64,000 nucleotides of DNA from Pseudomonas rhizophila (GCF_003033885.1 NZ_CP024081.1:4776388-4840387); one strand, 5' to 3'; numbered from the stretch's first letter, positions 7,537-17,647 are shown. Program-made: numbers and translations. The notes: generated by a model from the letters alone, not told the origin.

Positions 7537-10500
7537 GTGCTTCCACCTGGCACCCAGCGCATCGCCAAGATCCGTCGCGACTACAACAGTTGGGTCGCCG
7601 ACGAAACCATGGAAGACTACGCCCTGCGTTACACACCAAAGTCCTTCCGCAAGTGGTCGGAGCTGCGCATTGCCAACACCGCCCTGGGAGCGGTGTCGTT
7701 CCTGGCCCTGGAGGCGATTGGCGGGGTATTGGCCCTGAGCTACGGCTTCACCAACACCTTCTGGGCGATCCTCGCCGTGAGCCTGATCATCTTCCTCACC
7801 GGCCTGCCCGTCAGCTACTACGCCGCCCGCTACGGCGTCGATATGGACCTGTTGACCCGCGGTGCCGGCTTCGGCTACATCGGCTCGACCATCACCTCGC
7901 TGATCTACGCCAGCTTCACCTTTCTGTTCTTCGCCCTGGAAGCAGCGATCATGGCCCTGGCCTTGGAGCTGTACTTCCATATCCCATTGGCCTTTGCCTA
8001 TGTGATCTGCTCTGTGCTGGTGATCCCCCTGGTGGCCTATGGGGTGACCCTGATCAGCCGCCTGCAACTCTGGACCCAGCCACTGTGGCTGGTGCTGCTG
8101 GTGCTGCCCTATCTGTTTGTGCTGCTGAAAAACCCCGAGGCCTTCAGCGACTGGACCAGTTTCCGGGGCCGTGATGCCAGCGGCGACTTCAATCTGCTGG
8201 CGTTTTGCGCAGCCTGTACCGTGGCCCTATCCCTGGTGACGCAGATCGGCGAACAGGTCGACTACCTGCGCTTCCTGCCGGAAAAAACCGCGGCCAACCG
8301 CAAGCGCTGGTGGGCCGCCCTGCTCTGCGCCGGCCCCGGCTGGATCCTGCCCGGCGCCCTGAAAATGTTCGCTGGCGCCTTCCTGGCGTTTCTCGCCCTG
8401 CAACACGAGATCCCCATCGAGCGCGCTACGGAACCGACCCAGATGTACCTGGTGGCCTTCGGTTATGTGTTCGCCTCGCCGGAATGGGCCCTGGCGGCCA
8501 TGGTGCTGTTCGTCTTCGTCTCGCAGATGAAGATCAACCTGACCAACGCCTACGCCGGCTCCCTGGCCTGGTCGAACTTTTTCGCCCGGGTCACCCACAG
8601 TCACCCCGGCCGCGTAGTTTGGCTGGTGTTCAATGTGGCCATTGCCCTGATGCTGATGGAGTTGGGGGTATTCGACGTCATCGACCAGGTGCTCGGTCTC
8701 TACGCCAACATCGCCATCGCCTGGATCGGCTCGGTGGTCGCCGACCTGGTGATCAACAAACCCTTGGGGTTGTCACCGAAGTACATCGAGTTCAAGCGCG
8801 CTCACCTCTACGACATCAACCCGGTGGGCGTCGGCTCCATGCTGATCGCCTCGCTGCTGTCGGTCCTCGCCCACTTCGGTCTATTTGGTGCACTGGCCCA
8901 GGCCGCTCCGCCCTTCGTCGCCCTCGGCACCTCGCTGGTCATGACCCCGCTGCTGGCCTGGGCCACCCGTAGCCGCTATTACATCGCCCGCACCAGCGAT
9001 CCGTTACTGCTGCAACCGGTAGCTGCGAGCACGCAGATCACCTGCGGCCTGTGCAGCAACCCATTCGAAACCGCCGACATGGCTTTCTGTCCGGCCTACA
9101 GCACGCCCATCTGCTCGCTTTGCTGTTCGCTGGACGCGCGTTGCGGCGATCGCTGCAAACCCCACGGGCGTCTGTCGGCGCAATTCGAAGCGCTGTTGCA
9201 TTGGTTGTTGCCCAATGCCACGGTGCCACGCCTGCACACCCGGCTAGTCCATTACCTGGGCCTGCTGCTCGCGCTGATCCTGATGCTCAGCGGCGCTCTG
9301 GCGCTGATCTATGGCCAGGCCTCCCAGGGGCTGCCCCACTCGCCGCAAGCCCAGGCGACGCTGTACCAGGCATTTTTCCAGGCCTTCCTGACGCTCTCGG
9401 TACTGGCGGCCATCCTCGCCTGGTGGGTGGTTCTGACGCGGGAAAGCCGCCGCGTGGCCCAGGAAGAATCGGACCGCCAGACCCTGCTGTTGATGCAGGA
9501 AATCGAAGCCCACCGCTTGACCGACCAGGCCCTGCAAGATGCCAAGGAGGCTTCCGAGGCGGCCAACGCGGCCAAGAGTCGCTACGTCACCGGACTGTCT
9601 CACGAACTGCGTACGCCGTTGAACAGCATCCTCGGTTTTACCCAGATCCTGCAGCGCGATGCGGCCATGCCGGAGCAGCATCAGGATGCCCTGGCGACCA
9701 TCCTGCGCAGCGGCTCGCACCTGCTGTCGCTGATCGACGGCCTGCTCGATGTGGCCAAGATCGAGGCCGGCAAATTGCGCCTGGAATCGACGGAAATCCC
9801 CTTCCCGGAACTGATCCACGATCTGGAGCTGATGTTCACCCCACAAGCCCGGGACAAAGGGTTGCGCTTTCGCCTGGAGCTGATCGGCAAGATACCGGCG
9901 GTAGTGCGGGGCGACGAAAAGCGCGTCCGGCAGATCCTCATTAACTTGTTGGGCAATGCGGTCAACTTCACCGACAGCGGCGAGGTCTGCCTGCGGGTCA
10001 GTTACATGCGCGAGACGGCAACCTTCGACATCATCGACACGGGTATCGGCATCGACCCCGAGCACATCGAGCGAATCTTCCAGCCTTTCGAGCGCGGTGA
10101 TCTGATGCGCCAGGACAAGGGCGTTGGCCTGGGCCTGACCATTACCCGCATGCTCACCTCGCTGATGGGCGGCGAGTTGCAGGTCAAGAGTCAGCAGGAC
10201 AAGGGCACCTGTTTCCAGGTGCGCCTGTTTCTCTCGCAAGTACGGGTGCCGCAAGCGGTAATCCATGTCGAACACGACATCATCGGCTACCAGGGGCCGC
10301 GGCGTCTGGTGCTGGTAGTGGACGACCATGTGGACCATCGCAAGGTCCTCAGCGGCATGCTTACGCCCCTGGGCTTTGAAGTGATCCAGGCCAGCAACGG
10401 CCAGGAAGCGATTCGCCAGGTCGCCCTGCGGGGGCCGGACCTGATCCTCATGGACCTGTCGATGCCGACGATGGATGGCTGGGAAACCAGCCGACTGATC

Positions 10501-10929
10501 CGCCGCAATGCGTTGTCCACAGCACCGATCATCGTGATATCGGCCAATGCCTTTAACGACGAGCGCGAGCGCAGCCTGGCCAGTGCCTGCAACGACTACC
10601 TTGCCAAGCCGGTACACACCCCGGAGCTGCTCGAACGGATCCAGCAGCAACTCGACCTGCACTGGCTGCGCCGCGAAAAACCAGCCCCTGCGACATTCCC
10701 CGTACCGGGGGTATTGCCCTCACAGCCTGACCTCATCGCCCTCGGCGAACTCAGCGCCATTGGCTACGTACGCGGTCTGCACGAAAAACTTGACGCCATC
10801 CAGGCCGAGACGCCAGCCACCGCCCCTTTCATCAGTTCCCTACGCAAGCTGCTGAAAAACTTTCGCCTGGACGAAATCAACCGCGCCCTCAAGGAGGCAG
10901 AAGATGAATGTATTGACCACAGTCGCTGA
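7537..10929 (+). CDS. Hybrid histidine kinase with NCS1-permease-like sensor domain
   Basis: 1130 residues. Residues ~30-470 look like a 12-helix NCS1 (cytosine/purine/allantoin permease, CodB-like) module, starting with the family-style segment YTPKSFRKWSELRIAN. A cysteine-rich segment with Cys 503, 506, 518, 526, 529, 530, 536 and 540 follows, then two more hydrophobic helices (~575-650), a coiled coil, a HisKA domain (His689 in LSHELRTPLN), an HATPase (N-box near 798) and a receiver with Asp973. The GTG start at 7537 is preceded by AGGAG. It probably senses amides or a related solute, and overlaps the response-regulator gene by 26 bp. Fusions of a transporter-like domain to a kinase are known (CbrA), but with an SLC5-type transporter. 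Confidence 0.88.
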   Translation: MLPPGTQRIAKIRRDYNSWVADETMEDYALRYTPKSFRKWSELRIANTALGAVSFLALEAIGGVLALSYGFTNTFWAILAVSLIIFLTGLPVSYYAARYGVDMDLLTRGAGFGYIGSTITSLIYASFTFLFFALEAAIMALALELYFHIPLAFAYVICSVLVIPLVAYGVTLISRLQLWTQPLWLVLLVLPYLFVLLKNPEAFSDWTSFRGRDASGDFNLLAFCAACTVALSLVTQIGEQVDYLRFLPEKTAANRKRWWAALLCAGPGWILPGALKMFAGAFLAFLALQHEIPIERATEPTQMYLVAFGYVFASPEWALAAMVLFVFVSQMKINLTNAYAGSLAWSNFFARVTHSHPGRVVWLVFNVAIALMLMELGVFDVIDQVLGLYANIAIAWIGSVVADLVINKPLGLSPKYIEFKRAHLYDINPVGVGSMLIASLLSVLAHFGLFGALAQAAPPFVALGTSLVMTPLLAWATRSRYYIARTSDPLLLQPVAASTQITCGLCSNPFETADMAFCPAYSTPICSLCCSLDARCGDRCKPHGRLSAQFEALLHWLLPNATVPRLHTRLVHYLGLLLALILMLSGALALIYGQASQGLPHSPQAQATLYQAFFQAFLTLSVLAAILAWWVVLTRESRRVAQEESDRQTLLLMQEIEAHRLTDQALQDAKEASEAANAAKSRYVTGLSHELRTPLNSILGFTQILQRDAAMPEQHQDALATILRSGSHLLSLIDGLLDVAKIEAGKLRLESTEIPFPELIHDLELMFTPQARDKGLRFRLELIGKIPAVVRGDEKRVRQILINLLGNAVNFTDSGEVCLRVSYMRETATFDIIDTGIGIDPEHIERIFQPFERGDLMRQDKGVGLGLTITRMLTSLMGGELQVKSQQDKGTCFQVRLFLSQVRVPQAVIHVEHDIIGYQGPRRLVLVVDDHVDHRKVLSGMLTPLGFEVIQASNGQEAIRQVALRGPDLILMDLSMPTMDGWETSRLIRRNALSTAPIIVISANAFNDERERSLASACNDYLAKPVHTPELLERIQQQLDLHWLRREKPAPATFPVPGVLPSQPDLIALGELSAIGYVRGLHEKLDAIQAETPATAPFISSLRKLLKNFRLDEINRALKEAEDECIDHSR

Positions 10930-11596
10930 ACCCGGTGTCGTGCTGATTGTGGACGACACCCCGGACAACCTCGCCATGCTCTCCGACGCCCTCAACGATG
11001 CCGGCTACATGGTCCTGGTGGCCCTCGACGGGCTCAGCGCCCTGAACCGCATCGAACGCCGGCGTCCGGACCTGATCCTGCTGGATGCGATGATGCCGGG
11101 CCTGGACGGTTTCGAGACCTGCCGGCGGATCAAGGAGCAACCGGCCAACGCCGATATTCCGGTGCTGTTCATGACCGCGCTGACGGAAAGCAGGCATGTG
11201 GTCCAGGGCTTTGAAGTCGGTGGCAGCGACTACGTGACCAAGCCGATCCAGACCGACGAAGTGCTGGCCCGGGTCGCCGCACACCTGCGCACCTCGCGCA
11301 TCCTGCTGTCGGCCCGAGCGGCGTCACAGCCAGCCGCGCCGAGCCTGGACGACGAGCCGGCGCAGAGGGTGCTGTCGGCACGCTTTCAGCTCACCGGTCG
11401 GGAAGTCGAGGTTCTGCGCTGGGTGGCCTGCGGCAAGACCAACCGCGACATCGGCACCATTCTTGATCTGAGCCCACGCACCGTGAACAAACATCTGGAG
11501 CATGTGTATGTGAAGTTAGGTGTAGAAACGCGCACAGCAGCGACCTCCGTGGCCTTGTCGGCCATGACCGATTCTCGCAACAGTGTTTCAAGGTAA
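10904..11596 (+). CDS. LuxR/NarL-type response regulator
   Basis: 230 residues: a CheY-like receiver with acidic pair D17/D18, phospho-acceptor Asp61 (LILLDAMMPG) and the conserved Lys in VTKP, then a linker and a LuxR-type helix-turn-helix (~165-215, LTGREVEVLRWVACGKTNRDI). The start ATG at 10904 has a strong AAGGAGG and lies inside the kinase gene, so the two are translationally coupled. The obvious partner is the hybrid kinase upstream, and the obvious target is the urt-fmd-amiE operon through the TGACGTA array. It differs from the AmiR antiterminator that controls amiE in P. aeruginosa. Confidence 0.92.
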   Translation: MNVLTTVAEPGVVLIVDDTPDNLAMLSDALNDAGYMVLVALDGLSALNRIERRRPDLILLDAMMPGLDGFETCRRIKEQPANADIPVLFMTALTESRHVVQGFEVGGSDYVTKPIQTDEVLARVAAHLRTSRILLSARAASQPAAPSLDDEPAQRVLSARFQLTGREVEVLRWVACGKTNRDIGTILDLSPRTVNKHLEHVYVKLGVETRTAATSVALSAMTDSRNSVSR

Positions 11597-11741
11597 GCCG
11601 CGATAACCAGACGTATTGCTGGATGAGCACTAGCTGGTGGATGAAGCAGGAACGTTGGAAACGGCTCTCGCCAAATTACGTTTGTATCGCGGCAATGTCT
11701 TTGATGATGTGCCGACGGCTTATCGGTCAAGCGGGTTCCTT

Positions 11742-13364
11742 TCAGAGTGCCTTGGCCCAGCCGCGCAGTACGTACTTCTGGATTTTGCCCGTCGAAGTTT
11801 TCGGCAACTCGCTGAACACGACGGTTTTCGGGAGTTTGAACCCTGCCAGATGCTCACGACAGAAGCGAATGATCTCGGCTTCCCGAGTGTCCTGGCAGTC
11901 AGCTTTGAGAGTGATAAAGGCACACGGAGTTTCACCCCATTTTTCGTCCGGACGGGCGACCACCGCAGCTTCCAGTACCGCCGGGTGACGATACAAAACG
12001 TCCTCAACCTCGATGGTGGAAATGTTCTCTCCTCCCGAGATGATTATGTCCTTGAGCCGATCCTTGATTTCGACATAGCCGTCCGGGTGACGAACCGCCA
12101 AGTCGCCGGTGTGAAACCAGCCGCCCCTGAACGCCTCACGGGTGGCATCGGGGTTCTTCAGATAGCCTTTCATCACTGTGTTGCCGCGCATGAAGATTTC
12201 GCCAACGCTGATCTCATCGCAAGGCACCGGCTCCATCGTCTGCGGATCGGCAACCATCAGGCCCTCCAGGGTCGGGTAGCGCACGCCTTGGCGTGACTTG
12301 ATCTTCGCCCGTTCGTCGAGCGGGCGCTCATCCCATTGCGCGTGCCAGGCACAAACAGTCACAGGACCGTAAACCTCGGTCAATCCATAGACGTGGGTGA
12401 TCTTGATGCCCATCTCCTCGACCGCACCGATGACCTTGGCCGGCGGCGCGGCACCCGCCACCATGGCGTTGACCGGGTGATCGAAAACGACCTTGGCCGA
12501 GTCTGGCAGGTTGACCAGCGCGTTGAGCACAATGGGCGCACCGCACAGGTGGCTGACCTGATGCTGGTTGATCAGGGTGAGAATTTTTTCCGGGTCCACG
12601 CGGCGCAAAAACACATGAGTACCGGCCAATGCGGTGACGGTCCACGGGAAGCACCAGCCATTGCAATGGAACATCGGCAGAGTCCAGAGGTACACCGGAT
12701 GGTTGCCCATCGCCCAGGTCATCTGATTGCCCAGTGAATTGAGATAGGCACCACGGTGGTGGTAAATCACTCCTTTCGGGTTGCCAGTGGTGCCGGACGT
12801 GTAGTTGAGGGCGATGGCTTGCCACTCGTCCTCAGGCCATTGCCAGGCGAATTGCGGGTCGCCTTCAGCGAGGAAGGCTTCATAGTCCAGATTGCTGAGC
12901 GCTTGGCCTTCGCCATACTCCGGGTCGTCCACATCGACCACCAGGGGAGGATTGGACAGCAGGCTCAAGGCTTCACAGATCACCCCGTGGAATTCACGGT
13001 CGGTGATCAACACCCTGGCTTCACCGTGTTCCAGCATGAAGGCAATGGCTGGCGCATCCAGCCGTACATTGAGGGTGTTGAGGACTGCACCAATCATTGG
13101 CACAGCGAAGTGCGCTTCGAGCATGGCCGGGATGTTGGGCAGCATCACCGCGACCGTATCGCCCTTGCCGATACCCCGCCCGTTGAGCGCGCCGGCCAGG
13201 CGTCGGCAGCGCTCATAAGTCTGTTGCCAGTTGCGCCGTACCGCGCCGTGGATCACCGCCGGATACTCACCGTAGACCGAGGCCGTGCGCTCAATGAAGC
13301 TCAGTGGCGAGAGCGCGACATGGTTGACTGGCGAGGGCGCAAGGCCCGTTTCGAAAATCGACAT
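11742..13364 (-). CDS. Acyl-CoA synthetase (AMP-dependent ligase)
   Basis: ANL-superfamily ligase, 540 residues, resembling AlkK-type medium-chain acyl-CoA synthetases. The P-loop YTSGTTGNPKG is at 188-198, the A5-type motif HVYGLTEVYG is present, and the adenylation lysine lies in KTSTGKIQK near the C-terminus. The ATG at 13364 (MSIFETG) is chosen because AGGAA sits 7-8 nt before it; an open frame continues 18 codons upstream without a ribosome site. It is the last gene of a leftward cluster after two P-protein-like genes and an NAD-kinase-like gene. It would activate a carboxylic acid to its CoA thioester; the actual substrate cannot be read from sequence. Confidence 0.88.
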   Translation of the reverse strand: MSIFETGLAPSPVNHVALSPLSFIERTASVYGEYPAVIHGAVRRNWQQTYERCRRLAGALNGRGIGKGDTVAVMLPNIPAMLEAHFAVPMIGAVLNTLNVRLDAPAIAFMLEHGEARVLITDREFHGVICEALSLLSNPPLVVDVDDPEYGEGQALSNLDYEAFLAEGDPQFAWQWPEDEWQAIALNYTSGTTGNPKGVIYHHRGAYLNSLGNQMTWAMGNHPVYLWTLPMFHCNGWCFPWTVTALAGTHVFLRRVDPEKILTLINQHQVSHLCGAPIVLNALVNLPDSAKVVFDHPVNAMVAGAAPPAKVIGAVEEMGIKITHVYGLTEVYGPVTVCAWHAQWDERPLDERAKIKSRQGVRYPTLEGLMVADPQTMEPVPCDEISVGEIFMRGNTVMKGYLKNPDATREAFRGGWFHTGDLAVRHPDGYVEIKDRLKDIIISGGENISTIEVEDVLYRHPAVLEAAVVARPDEKWGETPCAFITLKADCQDTREAEIIRFCREHLAGFKLPKTVVFSELPKTSTGKIQKYVLRGWAKAL

Positions 13365-13487
13365 AAGATATTCCTGTGAGGAAGTTCCCAGCCGCGTAGC
13401 ACGGCTGGATACTTCCAATGGCTGATTGTTGGCTCTGCTCAGGTGTACATCACGCCCCTGGGACGCTGCATCAGTGCAACCGCTGGT

Positions 13488-15044
13488 TCAAACCGTGCGC
13501 TTATCGTTTTTGCGCACGTACGAGCGCCATGTCATGGCCCACTGCTGCGGGTCTTCCAACTGCGCGCTCTTGAGCCGGTGGATCGCCTGGTTATGCGGCG
13601 AGGTTTTGACAATCTCGGGATTAGAGTAGGCCTCGTCAGAGATCCGCGCGAGCACCTGGATCCAGGTGTCCAGCGCTTCCTTGCCATACATTTCGCCCGG
13701 CTCTGGGGTGAACGGCTCAGGTATCAGCCAAGGGTGGTGGCTGCTCCACATCGGATCAATACCGAAATCGCTCATGCGGTTCTGCACGTCGTGGACATCG
13801 ACCCCGGTGTCCTCCTTGAGTTGCTCAAGGCTGTAGCGGGTCATCTCCATTCGCGCACTTGTGGCCTCGGGATGGGAACGGGTGACACCGCGAATGGCCA
13901 GCAGGCCTTTTTCCATGTAGTTGTTGGCCAGCACGGAAATATCCGAAGCCTCAGACATGCCCGCTGCACCCATGGCGCGGGACCAGGCGTAGGCCTTGAG
14001 AATCACTGGGACATTGCCCCAGAACTCGCGAATCTTGCCGCAGCTCTGTGGACGGTCGTGATCGAGGCGGTAGCGCTCACCGTCAAAGGCGACCACTGGC
14101 GCGGGCAAGAACGGCGCAAGTTCCGCCGAGCAGCCATACGCTCCAACAGCGGGCCCGCCGACACCACTCTTGGGCGCGCCGAAGGTCTTGTGCAGCATAA
14201 ACATGCAGGCATCAAAACCGAGTTCGCGTGCACGGATTTTGGTCATCACGCCATTGAAGTTGGCGTGATCGTAGAAGCACAGGCCGCCGGCCTCGTGCAC
14301 CACGCGCACCCATTCGCGGATCTCGGGATTGTAGACGCCCATGTCGTCGGGGTTGTTCACCATCAATGCGGCGGTGCGGTTGGACACGGCAGCCTTGAGC
14401 GACTCGAGCGACGGATAGCCATTCTCCTCAATCATCAGGGTGATGACTTTGAACCCCGCCGCAGCGGCCGTCGCGGCACTGCTGGGGTGTGTCTGGATGG
14501 TGGTGATGATCTCATCACGCTGGGCCAGTTCACCACGGGACGCATGGTAGGCGCGGGTCACGGCGCAACTGGTATAGGCCGCGTCGGCACCACCGCCCGC
14601 CTGGAAGATGAACTGATCCATCCCGGACAATTCACGCAAGATCGTGTCCATGCCGTGTACCACTTCCAGCGCACCTTGCAGGGTGTCTTCGTCCTGATAC
14701 GGATGTACGTGGGTGATTTCCGGGCGCCAGGCCATGGCCTCGTTGATCTGCGCGTTGTACTTCATGGTGCAGGTGCCGAACAGGCTGATGTTCATCATGC
14801 CCAGGGTCTGCTGCGACAAACGCAGGTAGTGGTACAGCACCTCGGGCTCGGACATTTGCGGCAACGCCGGTTTGCGCGAGCGGCGCATAGTCGCGGGAAT
14901 CAAATCAGCGGCGCTGCCGACAGCTGTTTGAACGTCGGCTTCGACATCGGAAAAAATCACTCCGCGACGGCCGGGATAGCCCATTTCCAAAATGACAGGT
15001 TCGCTCCAGACGGGGGCGTGGTATTCCCTGAGTGTGGTGCTCAT
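13488..15044 (-). CDS. Glycine decarboxylase (P-protein) subunit 2-like, PLP-dependent
   Basis: 518 residues, homologous to GcvPB of split glycine decarboxylases. GTCTMKYNAQINE corresponds to the GSCTMKYNP box, and the PLP lysine is Lys286 in LHKTFGAPK. Two active-site stretches diverge: the usual PAAGAHGE appears as AGGGADAA, and the glycine-rich HGGGGPG after the lysine is SGVGGPA. The gene overlaps the subunit-1-like gene by 4 bp. Pseudomonas normally makes a fused GcvP from a gcv operon; here no H, T or L protein is nearby. It is probably a PLP decarboxylase or related enzyme acting on something other than glycine in the cleavage system. That conclusion is inference. Confidence 0.8.
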   Translation of the reverse strand: MSTTLREYHAPVWSEPVILEMGYPGRRGVIFSDVEADVQTAVGSAADLIPATMRRSRKPALPQMSEPEVLYHYLRLSQQTLGMMNISLFGTCTMKYNAQINEAMAWRPEITHVHPYQDEDTLQGALEVVHGMDTILRELSGMDQFIFQAGGGADAAYTSCAVTRAYHASRGELAQRDEIITTIQTHPSSAATAAAAGFKVITLMIEENGYPSLESLKAAVSNRTAALMVNNPDDMGVYNPEIREWVRVVHEAGGLCFYDHANFNGVMTKIRARELGFDACMFMLHKTFGAPKSGVGGPAVGAYGCSAELAPFLPAPVVAFDGERYRLDHDRPQSCGKIREFWGNVPVILKAYAWSRAMGAAGMSEASDISVLANNYMEKGLLAIRGVTRSHPEATSARMEMTRYSLEQLKEDTGVDVHDVQNRMSDFGIDPMWSSHHPWLIPEPFTPEPGEMYGKEALDTWIQVLARISDEAYSNPEIVKTSPHNQAIHRLKSAQLEDPQQWAMTWRSYVRKNDKRTV

Positions 15045-16444
15045 TGTGCGATTACCTTCTTGAGTGCAGCGGTCAGACGCTCAAGGTCTGCCTGGGTGTG
15101 AATCTCGGTGACGCAATACAGGGCACTGGCGCCCAGCTCCGGGAAGTCCTGCGTCAGGTCTTTGCCGCCGAAGATCCCGAGTACGAGCAACTGCTTGTTG
15201 ATGTCTTTCACACTGAGCCCGGTGGCGTCGAAATTGACCACGAACTCTTTGAAAAAACCGGACGCAAATGTCACGCCTACCCCTGGAATTTCAGCCAACA
15301 GCTTCGCGGCGTAGTGAGCCCGTTGCAGAATGACCTTGCCGACGTCTTCAAAACCTTGCGGCCCCATCATGGCCATGTACACGGCGTTGGCGATGGCCCA
15401 CATGTACACCGAGTGGCCGGTCCAGTCGTTACCCTTGTCACGCAAGCCATAGGACGATTGCTCGAACAGGCTCAGGCCAAAACCGTATTCGCCGGGCTTG
15501 GTGGTCTCACCGATACTGATGAACAACGTCGGGTACTGGTGGGCGTAGAGTTCTTCATCGCGGGTTGCAATGAAGCCACTGACACCGCCGCCACAATTCA
15601 TGTGCACACCGAGCGGCTGAGTGGTACCGACCACGATGTCCGCGCCGAAATCGATGGGCGCGGCCAGCACGCCCAGGGAGATAGGGTCGACACCGACGAT
15701 CACTTCGGCACCCGCCGCGTGGGCAATCGCCGCAATCTCGGCACCTTGCTGTTCGATCACCCCAAAGTAGGACGGGGTTTCGAAATACACGGCGGCGGTT
15801 TGTGCACCGATTGAGGCGCGTAGGTGATCGAGGTCGAGCAAACCGGTGTTCGGGTCATAGTCGACGAGGCGCACGACGATGTGGCTCGGCATGTCGACCG
15901 GTTCGCAGTAGTTGCGAATAATCGACAGCCGCTCCGGGTCGATGGCGCGGACCACCGCCACTTCGTGACGCCCGGTGATGCGTGTGGCCATACGGATGGC
16001 GTGGCCGGCGGCGCAACCCCAACTGCGCACAGGCAAGCCGACCAGGTCCATATTCAGTAGCTCGCCGAGCTGGCTGCAGAATTCGAACCAGGCCTGGTTG
16101 CGCCCGTGATCGGAACTCGGTTCGCCGAACACCGACGTCAGCCATTCGTTGCGCCGTACCACCTCGTCGCAGGCCGCCGGGACGTGATGCTGCCAACAGC
16201 CGGCGCCGAGGAAGTTGAGGTTCTGCTCGCAGGTCTTGTTCTTCGACAGCGTACTGACCAGGTGTCGGCGCAGCTCACTCTCGTTCAGTGCCGGCGGCAG
16301 GTTGATCGGCCGCTGCAGGCGATGTTCCTCGGGGATTTGCTGGAACAGTGCCTCGATGCTGTCAACACCAATCGAGTCCAGCATCTCCTGCTTGAGGGCG
16401 GGGACGGAGTTCGCCATGTAGGGGTGGGCGACATGATTACTCAT
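15041..16444 (-). CDS. Glycine decarboxylase (P-protein) subunit 1-like
   Basis: 467 residues with the overall layout of GcvPA: an N-terminal FLGAGCWQHHVPA block (family FLGAGAYDHYVP), a PLP-fold core and GFIATRDE near the middle. The TPYQxEISQG signature of true GcvPA is replaced by a GEPSSDHGRNQAWFEF-type sequence, so the active-site lid differs. It is translationally coupled to the PB-like gene (4-bp overlap), consistent with an alpha2-beta2 P-protein-like complex. The start ATG is at 16444. The reaction is unknown. Confidence 0.8.
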   Translation of the reverse strand: MSNHVAHPYMANSVPALKQEMLDSIGVDSIEALFQQIPEEHRLQRPINLPPALNESELRRHLVSTLSKNKTCEQNLNFLGAGCWQHHVPAACDEVVRRNEWLTSVFGEPSSDHGRNQAWFEFCSQLGELLNMDLVGLPVRSWGCAAGHAIRMATRITGRHEVAVVRAIDPERLSIIRNYCEPVDMPSHIVVRLVDYDPNTGLLDLDHLRASIGAQTAAVYFETPSYFGVIEQQGAEIAAIAHAAGAEVIVGVDPISLGVLAAPIDFGADIVVGTTQPLGVHMNCGGGVSGFIATRDEELYAHQYPTLFISIGETTKPGEYGFGLSLFEQSSYGLRDKGNDWTGHSVYMWAIANAVYMAMMGPQGFEDVGKVILQRAHYAAKLLAEIPGVGVTFASGFFKEFVVNFDATGLSVKDINKQLLVLGIFGGKDLTQDFPELGASALYCVTEIHTQADLERLTAALKKVIAQ

Positions 16445-16480
16445 GGGGTTATCCTCGGTTTTTTCGGATGGAACAGATGG

Positions 16481-17647
16481 TCAGGATCGAACCCTGAAAA
16501 AGACGGACCGGTCAGGTCCTGTGTGCACGCGTATATGGCCGCTGAGCGCGGCGTCGACTTGGGCGTCGCCGGTGTCGACGCGCAAGCAACCGGCGTCGAG
16601 GGAGAGCAGCTTGTCCATCGAGGCGATCACGATGAGGTGCTCGCGTCCTGCCCGGCGGATGACCTCGGCGCTGATCTGCTGATTGCCACGGCCGAACAAG
16701 CTGCCATGCCCGCCAAGGACGCCGACGATGATGCGGATCTCATAGCCCTCCATCAGCCGGATCAACTGGTGTTCGTTGAGGTCAGAGCCCACCAGCGCGC
16801 CGTTCAGTACGGCATCGACACCCAGCAGCGTCGATGGCAGGCCGAGTTCGGTCATCACGCGCCGCGTGGTGGTGCCGGGCCCCAACAGGTACAGGCAGCC
16901 TGGCTGCATCTCTCGAACGACCTGCCGACAGGCGGCGTCCAGCGCCAAGCTGTCACTGGCGACAGACCCGGACTTGGCGTTTTGTACGAGGTGACGTTCA
17001 TAAGGGCTGCGTGCATAGCCATAGAGTTGCGCAGACACCTGGTCATTTCGTGTGGCCGCTTCATCGATGTCCATCACCTCGGCCTCGCGAAAGCGCACTG
17101 AAGGCTCGCCAGCAATAAAGCGTGCGGCGAGGCTTCCGGCGTTTTCGGGATTGGTACCGAAGACGGCGGAATACATTTTCACGCCCGTTGGGATACCGAG
17201 GATCGGCACCCGGTCGCTGACCATTCCCAGCACATCCCGCGCCGTGCCATCACCGCCGGCGAAAAGCAGTAGATCAACGTTGGCGTAAGCCATGACAATC
17301 GCCGCGCTTCGCGTGTCATCAGCTTCGCTCGATTCGGATATTGAGCGGTAGACGACGATAGGATCGAGACCGGCGGCGCGTGCAACGTCTTCGCCCAACG
17401 CACCAGAGCCGGTGAGCAAGCGAAAAGGCATGGACGAGGCAGCCAGGCGTTTGAGCGCAAGCACGGCGCGCTCGCTGGAGACCGGCCGCGCACCACGGCG
17501 TCGCGCCTCTAGCAGGACATCGGGGCCATCGGTGCCCTTCAAACCCACCGGGCCGCCCATGCCCGCCACAGGATTGACGATCAGCCCGAGGGTTTTGCCC
17601 TGGCCGACGCTGGTGACTGAACTCTCGGGATCGCGCTGCTCACACAT
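16481..17647 (-). CDS. ATP-NAD kinase-family protein (AcoX-like)
   Basis: 388 residues. NPVAG at 25-29 and GGDGT at 131-135 are the nucleotide-binding and catalytic motifs of the NAD kinase/diacylglycerol kinase fold. The length and the sequence between the motifs resemble AcoX-type proteins found in acetoin and other catabolic operons rather than housekeeping NadK (~295 residues). Whether it phosphorylates NAD or another small molecule is not known. The ATG at 17647 is preferred to an upstream open stretch that would run through the operator palindromes. It is the first gene of the leftward cluster. Confidence 0.82.
   Translation of the reverse strand: MCEQRDPESSVTSVGQGKTLGLIVNPVAGMGGPVGLKGTDGPDVLLEARRRGARPVSSERAVLALKRLAASSMPFRLLTGSGALGEDVARAAGLDPIVVYRSISESSEADDTRSAAIVMAYANVDLLLFAGGDGTARDVLGMVSDRVPILGIPTGVKMYSAVFGTNPENAGSLAARFIAGEPSVRFREAEVMDIDEAATRNDQVSAQLYGYARSPYERHLVQNAKSGSVASDSLALDAACRQVVREMQPGCLYLLGPGTTTRRVMTELGLPSTLLGVDAVLNGALVGSDLNEHQLIRLMEGYEIRIIVGVLGGHGSLFGRGNQQISAEVIRRAGREHLIVIASMDKLLSLDAGCLRVDTGDAQVDAALSGHIRVHTGPDRSVFFRVRS

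Noticed and set aside
13443..15101. 552-codon plus-strand open frame opposite the PB-like gene
   Set aside because: Antisense to a recognisable PLP enzyme with catalytic lysine; no family features.
13488..16444. Housekeeping glycine cleavage system
   Set aside because: Pseudomonas uses fused GcvP with GcvT/GcvH; here signature boxes are altered and no H, T or L gene is nearby.
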